Part shown: positions 23,501 through 36,130 of the stretch, one piece after another
How the letters are laid out: each line of letters starts with the position of its first letter
Position numbering within the stretch: the stretch's first letter is position 1
NCBI GenBank assembly: GCA_963573305.1
Contig: OY754329.1
Coordinates: 76,966,576 to 77,030,575, forward strand
Length of the DNA stretch: 64,000 nucleotides
Source of the DNA: Pyrrhosoma nymphula
Lineage: Eukaryota > Arthropoda > Insecta > Odonata > Coenagrionidae
Direction: 5' to 3'
The notes under the pieces: generated by a model
What the model was told of the DNA's origin: nothing
Databases searched by the model: none
What the model saw: the letters and a program-made list of their open reading frames with translations, nothing else
Position numbers and translations under genes: made by a program

Positions 23501-26500
23501 TGGTAGATGAGCTTTGTGGAAGTTTATCAGTTTCATTGTGATGACTCAACTCTTTTTAAATTTTCCACGCTTTATAATTCACCTACCGACAACTTAATCG
23601 CAACTCCGGCCTTATGGAGAATCACTCAGTGAACGAATCTCCATGAGAGCTCATGTTGTCAACTAAACTTGGAACGGACTATAGGGAGCGTAGCGGTGAC
23701 GTCCACGTGCCAGTCCCCTCCCATTCCCCGCGTGTGCCCACTCTAGTCGAGGAAATTCTTTTGAAGTATAGGGAGAGGAGAAAAAATAGGTTGGCTCACT
23801 CGCTCCTCCTTGCTTCTCCTTAAACCCAACCACGGCATTCTCCCTACCTCCCCACCCACCAGCAGCTGCACCGCCACCACCACCTCCATCAGAAAGCCAA
23901 TGTGTTTGCTTAAGGGCTTTTCTTCAACGCGAGCCGTCGAGCGTGAAATGTGGCCGTGAGAATTTTACACGCTCGTCGGCCGCCTAAATTATTGTGGTTA
24001 GGAAAATCTTTTTTTTTTTCTCTTCATCCGATGGAGAGATTATGCGGGCGAGGAATGGGGTCAAGTGCCTCCGGAACTATTTCCATGAGTTTTTTTCCCT
24101 TCTTTATTTATTCCCTCTCATCACTTCCGCTCGCTTAATCTTTTTTTCTTCTTCTTCTCCTTCTTCTAGCTACGCCAAGGTCGTTAAACCACGCGACGGA
24201 GTTTTTTTGCAGAGTTTCGTCTGACCCATTTTTCCTATTTTTGTCCACCGTTTTAGGGGACGATGAAGACTCGATGTGTGTCTGTTCAGGCAAAAACAGC
24301 GGATACACAAGAATAGAGTGGTGTATTAGTCAACTGATGATGTTCCGACGTTGTAAGGGATTTGATATATTGTGCATGTCTAAAGAAAAAAAACCCTTAA
24401 AAGCTCCATTGGTGCATGTCATCTCCCGTGGCGCCAAGTGCCATTTCCTTTTCTACTCCTTATGCTTGTATTTTATTCTTGATAATCAACGTTTTTTACC
24501 GAATAACGATGATTTTGGTGTGTTATTCATCCCCTGAGCAAATGAGACATTTCCACCGAAGCTGATCTCTTTCAAGTTGCTGTTTACATGCAACAATTTG
24601 CGACCCTTGTTTTAACCCATTATGACTTCTTCCTGTAACAAGGAATTATCTATCCAAAATCGCAAAATAAGGTAAATTATATATACGCTGCTTGCTTAAT
24701 AATGCTGCACTATTAAAAGAAATATTTTTCGTGTTTGGCTTCAAGAAAATCGTGCCTTAGGCGTACAGTTTATGAGTTCTGGAGAAAAGTATGTGAAATA
24801 GGATTTAAGGAGGATATATCGCGGCTTTACGAAAAAATATACCCATATTTTGTTACTAATTCCGTTTAAATGATACTGCTTTCTTTGACTTCGTGAACGA
24901 ATCTTGAAGATGAGACATTAAGGCGTGTTTTTATAAACCCTGGTTACATATATTCTCGGTATGAAAACCCATGCTAAGACGTTCCTTTGATGTTTACCTC
25001 TCACGTCAGCTAACCGAGTCTCATACATTATACAAAACACGATCTTTCAATTATCACCAAGTGAAGGTAAAGGCTGTATAATCAGTTAGTACCTCCTCTG
25101 AAAACGCCGCTGAACCTATTATTGTATGATCTGTATGATCGTAGACAAATAATTATTGCGCGTTGTTGCTATTGATATCCAAAGCGCGAACGTCCATTGT
25201 GGTGAACTGTTCAAAGTCACAGTTCCTGCGACTCACTCTAAAATTGCAAGACCAGTGAGTAGTTTAAAGAACATGCTAACCTTTGTTCTTATTCATTTGA
25301 GCTCTGACAAAACTACGATTTCGCGAGTGCACGCGCTATACATATCTACAATTACGCATCTGAACTCGATGAAGATCAATAGATTTTCAAATTCTGGAAA
25401 AGCAGAACATGATTCACGTTTATACGACTTTCGCCTTAATTTCTAATGCAAACAATTTATAACCAACAGATAACGGATAGAATGAAGTTGAATTAGCTTT
25501 CTTTGAGGTTATGTTTGTTTTCTTTATTAATGATAAAGCGGAAATCGTTTAACTCTCATCAGCCGCCCACAGTTGTGTTCAGGAGAGAAGAGCCTGAATT
25601 TTAAGCGGTTTCAGAGGTGATTGATACTCGACACCCTTAAATATACAGATTATACGAAAAGGGGTTACTTTTAGTGATTGTTTTACTCTTATTAGCGTGG
25701 GGAGCCTACAGTAGCACAATTTCTAAATAAAGCATCATACATACCATAATTATAGGTATCGATTTTCTACTTGGCTCTGACTAGTAATATGGTTGCTGTC
25801 TTAATGTTTTTTCAACTTTAGTTTTTGGCAAAAAATACGCAACATTTGCTATTTTCTCTCTGAGAGGACATGATTTATACTTTACAAAACTGTTTTTTTT
25901 CGGTATGTCCATAACTTTCCCTCAAAACCAATGTATTTTTGGTAGTAATTTTTTGAAAGTGGATCAGGCCGGTCATACTTTGTAGTCCCTATGCTAGTCT
26001 AGTTAACTGCGGGTACGTTTTCTACAGTTTCTGTGAAAAGGAAAATAAGTTGAAATAACTCTCATTCAGCATTCCAATCTCGCTATGCATCGGGATTTAT
26101 TTGTCTCAAGAAAATACGAAAAGAGTAACATTTTCATTTAATCCTCCGACCTCGTTAATTATCGACCAATTTTCTTTAGTTATATCATCGGTTTATGCGT
26201 TGAGTACGGGGTAATATTTTATCCCAGTCCATTCCCCCTTAAATCCTTCCGGGAAAGGCGCCCATCATGCCTTATTCTCTCTCTTTCTCTCCCTCTCTCT
26301 CTCTACACCCCAATTCCAAGTAGACCCAAGCGCATTATTTTTCCCCGAATATTACCCCCTCGCCTCGTCTGTGTTAATTGGCGACTCAAGTAATGTGCGC
26401 GGCACCAGCGAAGCGACCCATGTGCGAAAATTGGTCCAGCACCCTCCTCCCGCCCTTTCTGATTTACTGCCCTTTCACGAAATGGCAACGAGACTCCCCC

Positions 26501-26779
26501 CCTCCCCCGCCTCCCTTATCCCTTTCGCCGCTGTGGATCCCTTTCTCCGCCCTTTGACCTTTTTAACTTCCCACCCCTCCTCTTCCCTTACCTTCCTTTT
26601 AAGCCTCCCCTTTTGCCCCTTGCCCACTTTACATCCCATTTCTCTCTCTTTTTCTCTATTCATCCATGATGCCCTATGCCAATTTATTAATGCCTGTCTC
26701 TCCTTAACCCGACCTGTCTCTTATTTTTCGGAATTGAGAAATGTAATTTTCTACCTCTAAAAATGATCTTTTCGGAGTG
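23501..26779. other. No gene recognised; GC-rich patches and a CT run
   Basis: Contains a GC-rich patch at 23690-23960 and another C/T-rich stretch at 26220-26660 with a CT-repeat at about 26275-26305. Open frames across 26371-26760 are on both strands and of low complexity. An oligopyrimidine run followed by AG at about 24150-24171 (TTCTTCTCCTTCTTCTAG) looks like an acceptor, but no exon follows. Confidence 0.4.
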
Positions 26780-26783
26780 TTAA

Positions 26784-27344
26784 GGTAGTTGGGACGAAAT
26801 GTCACATCACCTATAATTTGATGAATTTGACCTCATTTTATAGAAAAAACTCCCGTCTTTCCAGTGATATCAATATGTTAACCCTTTGCCGAACTACTTT
26901 TCGAGCAATTTGCCTACAAATATAAGCTGTTTTACATGGGATAGATTACGGCTGTGCGCACCAGAGGGAGAATATTGAAATAATTAAGACTTTATAACGC
27001 CTTGTCTAACCTAAGTAAAAACTAATCGTGTGTAGTTTTTATGTTGCCTCAACTATTTATAAAAAAGTGTCTTTTACTGACCGCGGTAATTTTTACACAA
27101 TCGCAAAATAACCTTCTATTTGGAAGGCTTTTCAGCCGTACGGCGTGAAAAAATGAGTCAAGTTAGAGATTTATGTGGATATATTTTTGTTTAATTTTTT
27201 ATAATAATTTGTGTTATATATCTATATTTTTACACCATTAATATTACAATATTTACTTCATACTTCTTGCCGACACTGAAAGTGAAGTTTAAAAATCGAA
27301 TATGGCCTCCATTATGACTGGTCAAATATCTCGCTCAAACTACC
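26784..27344 (+). mobile_element. TTAA-flanked MITE, copy 1 (561 bp)
   Basis: TTAA at 26780-26783 and 27345-27348 brackets the element. The left end starts GGTAGTTGGGACGAAATG; the right end, reverse-complemented, starts GGTAGTTTGAGCGAGATA, so terminal inverted repeats are about 15 bp, imperfect. The inside has no ORF. Homologous stretches recur in the copies at 40542-41412 and 55940-56142. TTAA targets are typical of piggyBac- and Kolobok-type elements; the ends do not settle which. Confidence 0.8.
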
Positions 27345-27348
27345 TTAA

Positions 27349-28755
27349 TTGACGTATTTAGTCGTGACTCATAGTTACCGGGAACCCGTGCTTCAAGGGC
27401 CCTAAATGGTCCGAAACTAAATATACGATTTTTGGGCGAGAAAAACGCTCTACCCATGCAGGACGCAATAGTGAAGTCGTCTAGGACCACAATTTCGTCG
27501 GTTTTCATGTATCTTTTTGCGTCTCTGAGGTAAGTTCCCGCGCAGATCCTCCAGGGTGCCACCCAGCACCGCTGCGCCACTGAGGTAAAGCCCGCACGCA
27601 CCAAGCCTTTCCCACGCGGGGCTCTACCCCTCTATCCCCTCCCTGCACCGTTGCATCCTCCGTACAGAGGAATGAGAGAGTATACGCAAGTAACGAAACC
27701 GAGACAGGTACTACATTTGCCTCGTCCGCCACGTCGCGACTTCAGTCACCGACTGGGTTAACAGGGGATACAATTAATTGAACTGCACACCAAGTAACTG
27801 AATGCGTATATTATTCAATAGCATACTCATTCAACATAATGATATAGTATTTGTATAAGCCAACTGTCAATGCTCATACGGTATAATCTTAAAGTTTGCT
27901 CTTCGCCGAAGCGTTGAGCCGGGTTACCAATTTTGGTGCGTCTCTTGACGGCTGTCGGCGTTCGAAAAGGAAGCCTTCGTCTTGGCGAGAGGCGGCGACG
28001 CGTCCGAATTCCCCTTCTCTTCTGCTGCCGAAGGTTGCGTGAACCTATCCGCCGGTATTCGACGAAATGCGATGTTTTCAGATTGGGTGAAGTAGGAATA
28101 CAGTCTCATTTCTGTGATCTTGCGCTTCAGCGAACAGTTATAATGATGGTATTTTCCCACCACCAGCTACTTAGGACGGGGCATTTCCCAGCGTGCGGTA
28201 GTGAGCTGAATGCGTCAGCGTTTTGCCCGTTTTAATTTTGCGCCTGTTGATATTTGGTGACCGTCTGAGATATAGCAAAGGTTTCATCGTACTGTGACAA
28301 GTTTCTGTGGCAAGTTTAGTTGTACGCATTGCCCCTCGAACTCTGATATTGGGTGGCAGTATTCTCTATTCCCTCTTTTATATTCGGTGACTCTATTCCC
28401 TATTTAAAAAAATGTACCCTAGTATTTAATCGAAGTGATTCCAGCAAGGGTAATATCTCAAAGCATGGTACATAATCAGAATTGATCCGAATTCTTTTTG
28501 TGCGCCTTAATTTCGCACCTTTACATTTCAAAAGTCGCTCACGTTTGTTGGATTTCATATCTGCAATAAAATCAAAAAGACCTAGACCTTGATCCTTGAG
28601 TATGTATTTAAAAGGAAACTTTACAGTCTGTTACTGGAAAATGTTTATGTTAGTGTGTTTATCGTTACTTTTCTCTTGACTAGCAGATAAATATGATCAC
28701 AGTGTTATTTTCATGCATAAATTTAATTATATCCGTTTTTATTTTATTAATTTAC
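27349..28755. other. No gene recognised; GC-rich patch at about 27520-27720
   Basis: A GC-rich patch shows overlapping minus-strand ORFs of 75 and 89 codons. On the minus strand, TGGCGCAGCGG at about 27573-27583 looks like a pol III A box, but there is no B box. TCTCTGAGGTAAGTT at about 27523 resembles a donor without a pyrimidine tract. I leave all of these unassigned. Confidence 0.35.
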
Positions 28756-29530
28756 TAGCTGACCCGGCATGCGTCCCAATGCCTTTTTTTCTTTCTAAGT
28801 AGGCACACATATGCAAAGGAGACATGTACATAATAAATGAAGGACAAGGATTTTTTGTATATTTGCAAAATAAAATACTCTATTCTTAAAGTCCCCATTG
28901 ATTTCCATACATTTCATGGTTTGGCCCACAAATATTTTCTGGGTTCAAAATCGGTCCCTTATCGAATTTAAAACCTAATTCAATGTATTCCTCGTACCTA
29001 CACAGGAATTCGTTTAGCACAATAGATGGCATGATTTTCTATTCCATACCTATGCTGCCGTTTCCAAGTAAATACAATTTTATCATGTTGAAGTAGTGCA
29101 AAAATTTAAGATTTTCGAGGCTAAAAATCTAATTTTAGGAAAAAGTGAAGCGTATACGAAAAACGAATGCAAGAATTCTAAATCTTGTTCTTTAGGTTAC
29201 TTAATGATAAGCATTTAAAATCCATATCATGAGTGTTAGCAATTAAAAAAGTGAACAAAAAGACCACTGCACCAAATCTTATTCTATGAGTACCTACAAA
29301 TAATTTACGTACTTTTTAACACAAATTATGTCTTACTGATATGATTCTGATGCACGTGATTGAGCAACTCTTAAACGAACTGCTTCGTTGCTTGCTTGTC
29401 GTTACTCGCTTGTTTGATAAGCTCGCGTGGCAACACTCATTATTTGAAACGACTCGCGCTCCTCCTATTGTATATAAAATCGATTTAATAATTCAGAAAC
29501 CTTCGCAGGCGCGCGTACAACAAATCACGT
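28756..29530 (+). repeat. Interspersed repeat S, copy 1
   Basis: Begins TAGCTGACCCGGCATGCGTC, a start seen at the head of many insect interspersed repeats. It aligns with copy 2 downstream in several blocks: AATGCCT.TTTTTCT, AAGTAGGCA.ACATA, AATAAATG.A.GACA, and later GAGTG...GCAATTAAAAAAGTG versus GAGTGCAAGTAATTTAAAAAAG. It ends with a piece (CAGAAACCTTCGCAGGCGC) parallel to CAGAAACCATTATGGGCAC in copy 2, then runs directly into copy 2. Confidence 0.6.
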
Positions 29531-30386
29531 TTCCCCGGCTTGCGTCACAATGCCTCTTTTTCTTACTAACAATAAGTAGGCATACATACAAAGCAGACAC
29601 ATTAATATGTAAACAATAAATGGAAGACAGTAATTTTTTTTGTATTAAATTAAAGTTGAAAAAATTTATTTAAGTGCTTTGGGATGTACAATATTTTTGG
29701 TATTACCGCCCTATGCAAAAACAAATAAATTTTTCGGCTGTCCCACTCGTAAGCATGTGAAAAGCATGGATTTTCCAGATTTAATCCACATACTTAAAGC
29801 GATTTACCTTTTGCCTTGTTGATGGTTATTGAGAAGCCAAGGCAAACTGGGAACTGTAGTCGTTTGACTACAAGTATCAAATTAGTCACTGAACCTGACA
29901 TTTAAATGCTGCGGAGTATATATTGCCATTCGTGAAATCGCTATCAAATGGTTATTCACTCCTGGTTGCCAAAGCGTTCTATTCAATATTTCTATTGTTG
30001 AAAAGGAAAAAAATTGATTGATGAATTTCGAGATAAAAACGCAATACTTGGACAAAAACGAACCGTATTAGAAAATTGAATGAAATAATTAAATACTGCA
30101 TTCTTTTATGCGTTCTATGATACAAATTTCCATCCAATATCTTGAGTGCAAGTAATTTAAAAAAGCAAATATAGAAACACCTGCACCGAATTCAATGCTT
30201 TTCTTATGGGAGTAAATGTTAACAATATTGGGGTAAGAACAACCCAAAAACTTTCCATTTTTATGATTCAGAAACCATTATGGGCACGCGCACAAGTACT
30301 CACCAAAGTTTCATCGCAATCGGATGAATGGTATTAGAGTGCATAAAACACGAACAGACAAACATTCTTTTTTATATATAAGAAGA
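29531..30386 (+). repeat. Interspersed repeat S, copy 2
   Basis: Same orientation as copy 1 and directly adjoining it. The 3' end is fuller and has the CACCAAAGTTTCATCGCAATC and ACACGAACAGACAAACATTC segments ending in TTTTTATATATAAG, a tail seen in truncated non-LTR-type repeats of insects. There is no long ORF. I cannot say whether the tandem arrangement arose by duplication or by a second insertion. Confidence 0.6.
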
Positions 30387-32274
30387 TGACTCTTGCCTGA
30401 ATATACTTACTCTGTATATTTCCCTGACTTGTATCATTAGGCTCTGGTATTTTAATACTTAAATTGTGTTGCTCAAAATAGATGTGTAATCCAAGTAAAT
30501 AACTATTATAATTATGTCACGCTTGCAAATTAGTCATCTATATTTTGACAGCGTTCTACAGGTATTTAGTTCCATAATCGACCTCGCAAAATTTAATTTG
30601 GAGTTTGGAATGACTTTTTATGAATGGAAACCGAATTTAGAGTTCTTGCGGCTTATCCAAGTGGATCGACGACTGCAAAAAATACGATACTGGTAGTCTC
30701 TAAATAGTTTAATTTAAGGATTGGGCTGGCTTTTATAATTTAAAGTAGGTACTGAATATTGAATCCGTAAGGCCTAACCAAATGAATCTATAGGTGTAAA
30801 ATACGTTAGTTGTAAACAAGGTTTCTTCTTCTTTTTTCTGTTAAGAATTCGTGATTAAGACTTCGTACTCTTACACAAGGATTTATATTTAGGCGGCCCG
30901 ATGTATTATTTGACCATAATTGTGTGCGTTTGGCAGATGGCCAAATAAAATATTTTGGCTGCGTGGTGTTTTAGAGTTTTTATGTAGCATTTTCCTTGCT
31001 TCTCACTAGATCACTCCTTTCTTTATCACATGTGGTGTGAGTGATCCCAGATAGGGTTCTTTTTTGTGCCGTAAATGCTTTTGATTACATAAAATATCCG
31101 GAAACATTTTGGTTTACATCGATCATCTGTTCTTGAGTATGGCAAAAAGGGGAATGAACGTACTTTTAAATTGAAGACTGATGCCGTATAACATTTGGTA
31201 AACCTGTTAAAAAACTATTGTATAGCTATTCGTCATGTGTTTTCTACCAAATGAATGGTAGATCTTTTGACAGGCCTGGGTAGTATTTATAAAACTTTTA
31301 TGCCGTTGCAGTTATTAGGCGTATGGTATCCAAATATTTTCCAAATTCTGCTTTTGGGACGTTAAATACGTTATTTTTACTTCCTTGACCAAAGCGTGTG
31401 AGAAGTTATATATTCGGTAGGTCATTGATCTATGATTGGTGAATATATATCTCTTCGCTGAGGGGAAAAACTCTTATATAAGAACAAGTTCTGAAGTATT
31501 TATCGTGAAAAACATGGAATTTATGGTCCTTCCTCCCGAGTTTTCCCACTGAGATTTGGGAAGTAACGTATCTATAGCTCCCAGCCCCAATGGGACTGTG
31601 GGAAAAAAACTTGCTCCCAACGAAGGAGTCTGATTTTTATTTCTCTAGCAAATGCTCACTTAAACGACTTGATTTCTCCGCTTTTGATCGAGAGCCAAAT
31701 ATTTTTGTGGGGGCACGGAAGAGCGAAGCAAACCGAGAAAGACCGCTATCTGATTCACTGCCCTGTTGAAGGAGATTTTTCAAAATGGTTAGTCACTGGA
31801 TTGATGTATAGAGCTTTTGGGCTAACTTTTCGATTTCTCCTCGGACATTTCATCTTTTAAGAAAATTAATGGCCGAACTCGTCCTGTTATTGATTTGCTT
31901 CGTTCCAAGCGGAGTCTTTCGGTCGTTCTTCTGGAAATAACTTATTTTGAAGGAGATTTGTATCTTCAAGCCAGCCGAAAATCGCACGCGAACTTTATGT
32001 ATTGGCCATATTAGTTAATACGTGGGAAATTCTCGAATTTTTAATTAAGTTAGTAATATTCCAAGAATGCATTAAGTCACAGCAAATATCTTCATTCACA
32101 TGGACTGGTATTACAACCCAAACTTTTCGATATCACGCCCAGTGTTCAAGAGAGCGAATGACTTTTCCACTTGAATTTCCTTTTTTCGAGTGGAAACAAG
32201 CGTTACGCCTGAAATAAGTGAAACTGCTCGGCCAGTTCCGCAGTTCTTTAAATTAGTTCTCTTTTGATGCTTCT
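30387..32274. other. No feature recognised
   Basis: AT-rich. A short inverted pair TTTTCCCAC / GTGGGAAAA occurs at about 31535-31610. Small plus-strand ORFs (30514, 31669, 32002) show no motif. Confidence 0.45.
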
Positions 32275-33290
32275 ATTTGAGTAAAATCTCCAGTGATGGA
32301 GGAATGCGGAAGGATATAGTAATGAGAGTAGCGCTAGCTAGGAAGGGTTTACTGACAGCCAGCAAAACTAGCCTAAAAGAAAGGTAGCACGATGTATTTT
32401 TGAAGCATTCAAATTCATGGTAATGAACTGTGATGGAATCTGCAGCTAAACAATGGCGGTTGAATTTATCGGAAATATGGTGTTGAAGAAGAATGAAGAA
32501 AATGAAGTGGACAGAGAGAACTAGCAATAAAGAAGTCCTGCAAAGAGTTTGAGTGGTAAGAAGTCAAATGAAAATTCTGCAAAACAGTGGAAGCTTACTT
32601 GTTAAACTCAAGGGTCTGACACATTACTCCAATGGTTATATTTTTCACCCAGAGCACTCTAGTGGTCAGGTGCTAACTATCATCGTGACAGGTATACTCT
32701 GTAATTGAATATCTTGCAGATTTAAGTGGGAAATTACCTATTTATTTTTCAGGGAAACTTTAAAAGGCATTTGTATAATCAATTCTGCATCCTGAAATAT
32801 TCTGGAACCAGATTGCAGCGATAATAATGCCGTCCAGTCCTTCTCTCGGCCATCTTCTTCTTCACGTATTTTAAATGGACGCTGATGAACGTCTTACAAC
32901 AAAAGGAATAATTAATGAATTTTTTCTCAAAAAATAAAAGATTTATGGCAAAAACATAAAATCTTTGTTTTTCACGCATTCTTAATTTTCCATTTGCGCC
33001 TGAAACATTTGGCGCTAGTAGTAATCCATACGAGATATCGCAATTCCGTCAGTCCCTTGGTTAAATTCGTTCTAAAACGCAGTGGCCTCTTGCAAAGAGT
33101 ACTGGAAGGAGAGATTGATAAGAAGAATTATCGAGGGAGATAAAGGAGTGAATGCATGAAATACTTTGAGGAACATTAAATTGAATGGTTTATAATGAAG
33201 AAGTAAAGCGGTCAGTTGAGAGAAGGTTGAGATGGATAGCTGCGGCAGATTTGCCTTCGGATTGATGAATGCTTATGATAATACCGTTTC
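32275..33290 (+). pseudogene. LINE ORF2 C-terminal relic, in two pieces
   Basis: The first piece (32280-32585) reads RKDIVMRVALARKG, then later LNLSEIWC, a stop, RRMKKMKWTERTSNKEVLQRV, in the standard order of RTE-like polyproteins. The second (33085-33270) reads LLQRVLEGEIDKKNYRGR and ERRLRWIAAADLPSD followed by a stop, the standard end. The intervening 32590-33080 is unrelated sequence or too decayed to read. Several stops and frame changes; no product is expected. Family differs from LINE F by its C-terminal ADLPSD. Confidence 0.7.
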
Positions 33291-34724
33291 GGAACAAAAT
33301 TTCCTCAGGAACTTTTGGATTCCCTTAGGGACGTTTGGATTCGCAGTTTTTCCGTAAAATTGTGTTATCTCTTTCAGGTTAGGCAACAAAACGTAAATTC
33401 TAGGGCACGTGTATACCTGTTTTGAACGGTGTATACTTAACTGGTTCGGAATAAATAAAAAAATTCAAAACATTTGCACTAAACATTAAAAATTTGATCA
33501 TACGAGTTCCGTAAGCTATGTTTTAATAAGTTCGTTAATAATTCTGTTTGTGCCTTCGGGGACTCCTAATTTATTTTTATATAGTTTTGTGCTGACATGT
33601 CGCGTCCTCCAACCACGATCGAAACACGCGCGGACTTACAAAAACTGCCCTGAATTTGCTGGGCACCCGGACAAACGTATCTATCGGATTTTTTCTGCTC
33701 CACTAATCATATCCTTTTGGTTTTTTTCAGGAGTGGTCGTTTTATCTGGCGTATGGCTAGATAGCGTTTTTTTTTTTTTTTCAAGGCTGTTTTTTTCTCT
33801 AGTGGTCGAAGCCACACTGGTGTTCTATTTGATTAGCTGAAGTCGCGTCGCCTCCGTGCGCTCGCCGCGCTACTATTGTTTTTGTTGTTTCGGCGATGGT
33901 CCGATTTTCGCTCGTGCGGTACTTAAAACTCCGAGCCAAGTTATTCACGGGGAAGCCATCATGTGGAATGGCATTGGGAGGGAGTGTGCGTTCACACGAA
34001 CTGACAGTTGATTCGCGAGTGCAATTTGGTCATTGACCGAGATTTCTCGGAACAGTCTCTCTCTCTCTGTCTCTCTCTTGCCATCAATTAGGCATACATT
34101 GGTCACTCTACGCTCTTCATTATTTTAAACTTATTTTAACTCCAAATGGATGAGGAATATAGTCCGGAATTGAGGGCCGATCTCCGTGTGTATATATATA
34201 AACACACGCACATACTTTCTTGAGACTTCATTATTATACAATATAAAATAAAATAAATACATTCACCCTCTCTCCTTTAAATTCATATGGATCGACGTTT
34301 CATCGAGATATTAGAAATCTTTACTTTTGTTTTTCGTGTGTTTCTGTATTTTTATCGGCCACCCTCTTGACATTATTTATTTATTTATGTACACGTACGC
34401 GAGTCCTTGGGTGTGTCTCTTCTGGTCTACGAATTCCCCGTGGTCGAGATTATGCGGTGACAGTTTCCGGATTCATGGACGCTTCCTCGTTTATCGAGTC
34501 AGTCTGATGTGTTTACTCGGACGAATGATGTTGTGGGGTTCTAATCAAGCCGTGGGACACCGCCGAGTTTTGCCTATCTGCATTCCGTTTCACTTCACCG
34601 GAACGCATCAGTCATGCCGTTTGAAAGGCTGTAGGGACATGATGTTTCGTTCATGACCAGTGCTATAGGCGGCCGTAGTACTTGTTTTTCGGAAACAAAT
34701 TTTTTTAGGTAGAGTCATCATCAT
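33291..34724. other. No gene recognised; CpG-bearing patch and CT microsatellite
   Basis: A CpG-bearing patch lies at 33840-34040. A CT microsatellite is at about 34050-34078, followed by TATATATA at 34190-34200. A 109-codon plus-strand ORF at 34327-34656 is Cys/Phe/Leu-rich, with no recognisable domain. Confidence 0.4.
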
Positions 34725-34990
34725 TCAGTGGTAATTCTATCCTAAGGCTGGTTGACAGCTTCCCTCAATTCTACCCTGTCCTCTGCTAACTCATTTTTGT
34801 CGTTGTAGTTCCTCTGTTTCAAGTGCCGTCTTATTATACCTATGTATTTGATCTTTGGCCTTCCTCTCGGGGATTTTCCATCTACTATGTTCCTTTCAAG
34901 CCACTTGTGTTTCAAAGTGTGGCCTTTCCATCTGGATTTAATAGTGCTCCAGATGGTTTCCTCCTCTCCTATTCTCATGCACACAACCTC
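34725..34990 (-). pseudogene. LINE ORF2 C-terminal relic
   Basis: The minus-strand frame 34984-34742 is open for 80 codons and reads RWKGHTLKHKWLERNIVDGK, then SPRGRPKIKYIG, then ELAEDRVELREAVNQP and a stop. This is the standard end of an RTE-like polyprotein. The 5' part is missing. No other LINE domain adjoins it. Confidence 0.7.
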
Positions 34991-35174
34991 GTCTTAACTC
35001 ACCAGATGATGTTGCCTTGCAACGAAACAGTGGTCGAGGACAATGTAAATGCACTGTGGAAATTGCAGTGTTTCTGTTAAATATTTCAACCCTGCTATGT
35101 TTTTTACTTGCTTATATCGTATCTCCTCCACATATTGTGATAAATCAGAAGCATTGCGTCGGAATTAACTGAAA

Positions 35175-35330
35175 GTGGGGTATGGATTATTTCAATTTAT
35201 TGAGATTTCATTATTAGTTTTGGAAATTGCCTCAGGAAAAATCGGCCTGGACCGGCAATCGAACCACAGATCTTTGACTTGTGGGCCAATTCGCAGACCA
35301 CTACGCTACCCAGGTCACTTCATCTACGTC
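35175..35330 (-). mobile_element. tRNA-headed SINE, family 3, minus-strand copy
   Basis: On the minus strand: TAGCGTAGTGG (A box) at about 35303-35313, then TGGTTCGATTGCC (near B box) at about 35256-35268, then CAGGCCGATTTTTCCTG and an AT-rich tail. It aligns along its head with the plus-strand copy at 35545-35640, so the two form an inverted pair about 200 bases apart. Confidence 0.7.
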
Positions 35331-35544
35331 ATTCCACATCATTTCATCACCGTATTTGCGGCAGGCTTGAATATCTTTATTCGTGGCCTAGCACGGCATA
35401 AGTACTGGAATAGGATGCAACCACATGGGTTGTGGCTTCCTTGAACTCCGTTGCTCTCTTGCGTTGCCATCTTTGATGGACCGCAAGGGCTTAACATCCA
35501 GTACCCCTATATATCCTCCTTTATTGTCACGGGAATTAGGAAGG

Positions 35545-35640
35545 GAAGGGTAGCGTAGCGATCTGCGCATTGACCCGGCAAGCTAATGGTCTGTGGTTCT
35601 ATTCCCGGTCTAGGTTTATTTTTTCTGTAGCAATGTCTAC
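35545..35640 (+). mobile_element. tRNA-headed SINE, family 3, plus-strand copy
   Basis: GGTAGCGTAGCGATCTGCG (A box part) at 35549-35567 and TGTGGTTCTATTCCCGG (B box, one change) at about 35591-35607, then TTTATTTTTTCTG. Homologous to the minus-strand copy just upstream. GCAGGCTTGAATATCTT occurs on the plus strand both between the copies (35361) and after this one (35664), hinting at a local duplication. Confidence 0.65.
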
Positions 35641-35769
35641 GTTTTTTCTTCGTCCTATTTGAAGCAGGCTTGAATATCTTCATCACCTTTCATCTTCAAC
35701 ATTAGCAATACAACTGCTTCGAGCGAAAGAGAGTTTTAGCACAAGCAGATGGAATAACTAGGCGGGGAA

Positions 35770-36130
35770 CCGTTAGAGATTCGGAATTAACACGCTAGGC
35801 TTACATTTATTGAATAATCCAGATCAGGCGAGTTTCAGTATGACACAAAGGATATTATTTGGACCTCGCGCTACCTCTAGACCTGATAGAAGCGACGAGG
35901 ATATAAGAGAGGTACACTGCCGAGCTGATAGGTACAAAAATTCCATCTTTCAACGTACCGTTAGAGTCTATTACATAAACAGAACGAGACACTAGCACAC
36001 TCCGTTTACTCACAATTCACCTTTTTCCTCTCCCCATGCTATTCCTTTTCCCCATTCCCTCTCCTTCGATGTCTGGTATCCTAACACCCCCTGCTATACG
36101 CCTCTGTTTTGGCTCGTAGAGTAGTATGCA
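35770..36130 (+). repeat. Dispersed repeat R, copy B
   Basis: Contains, in order, AATCCAGATCAGGCGAGTTTC, GACACAAAGGATATTATTT, a CTCTAGACCTGATAGAAGCG segment, AGCTGATAGGTACAAAAATT, CGAGACACTAGCACAC, a C/T-rich block, and GTCTGGTATCCTAACACCCC. All occur in the tandem block at 51290-53290 and, more diverged, at 17145-17450. No ORF. Confidence 0.65.

Noticed and set aside
24331..24350. CTGATGATG as a hammerhead core
   Set aside because: No GAAA strand follows at a suitable distance.
26255..26310. CT-rich run as a regulatory or splice polypyrimidine tract
   Set aside because: No AG acceptor followed by an exon; best explained as a microsatellite.
27515..27535. Second recursive splice site (CTCTGAGGTAAGTT)
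   Set aside because: The tract before GTAAGT contains purines and ends GAG, not YAG.
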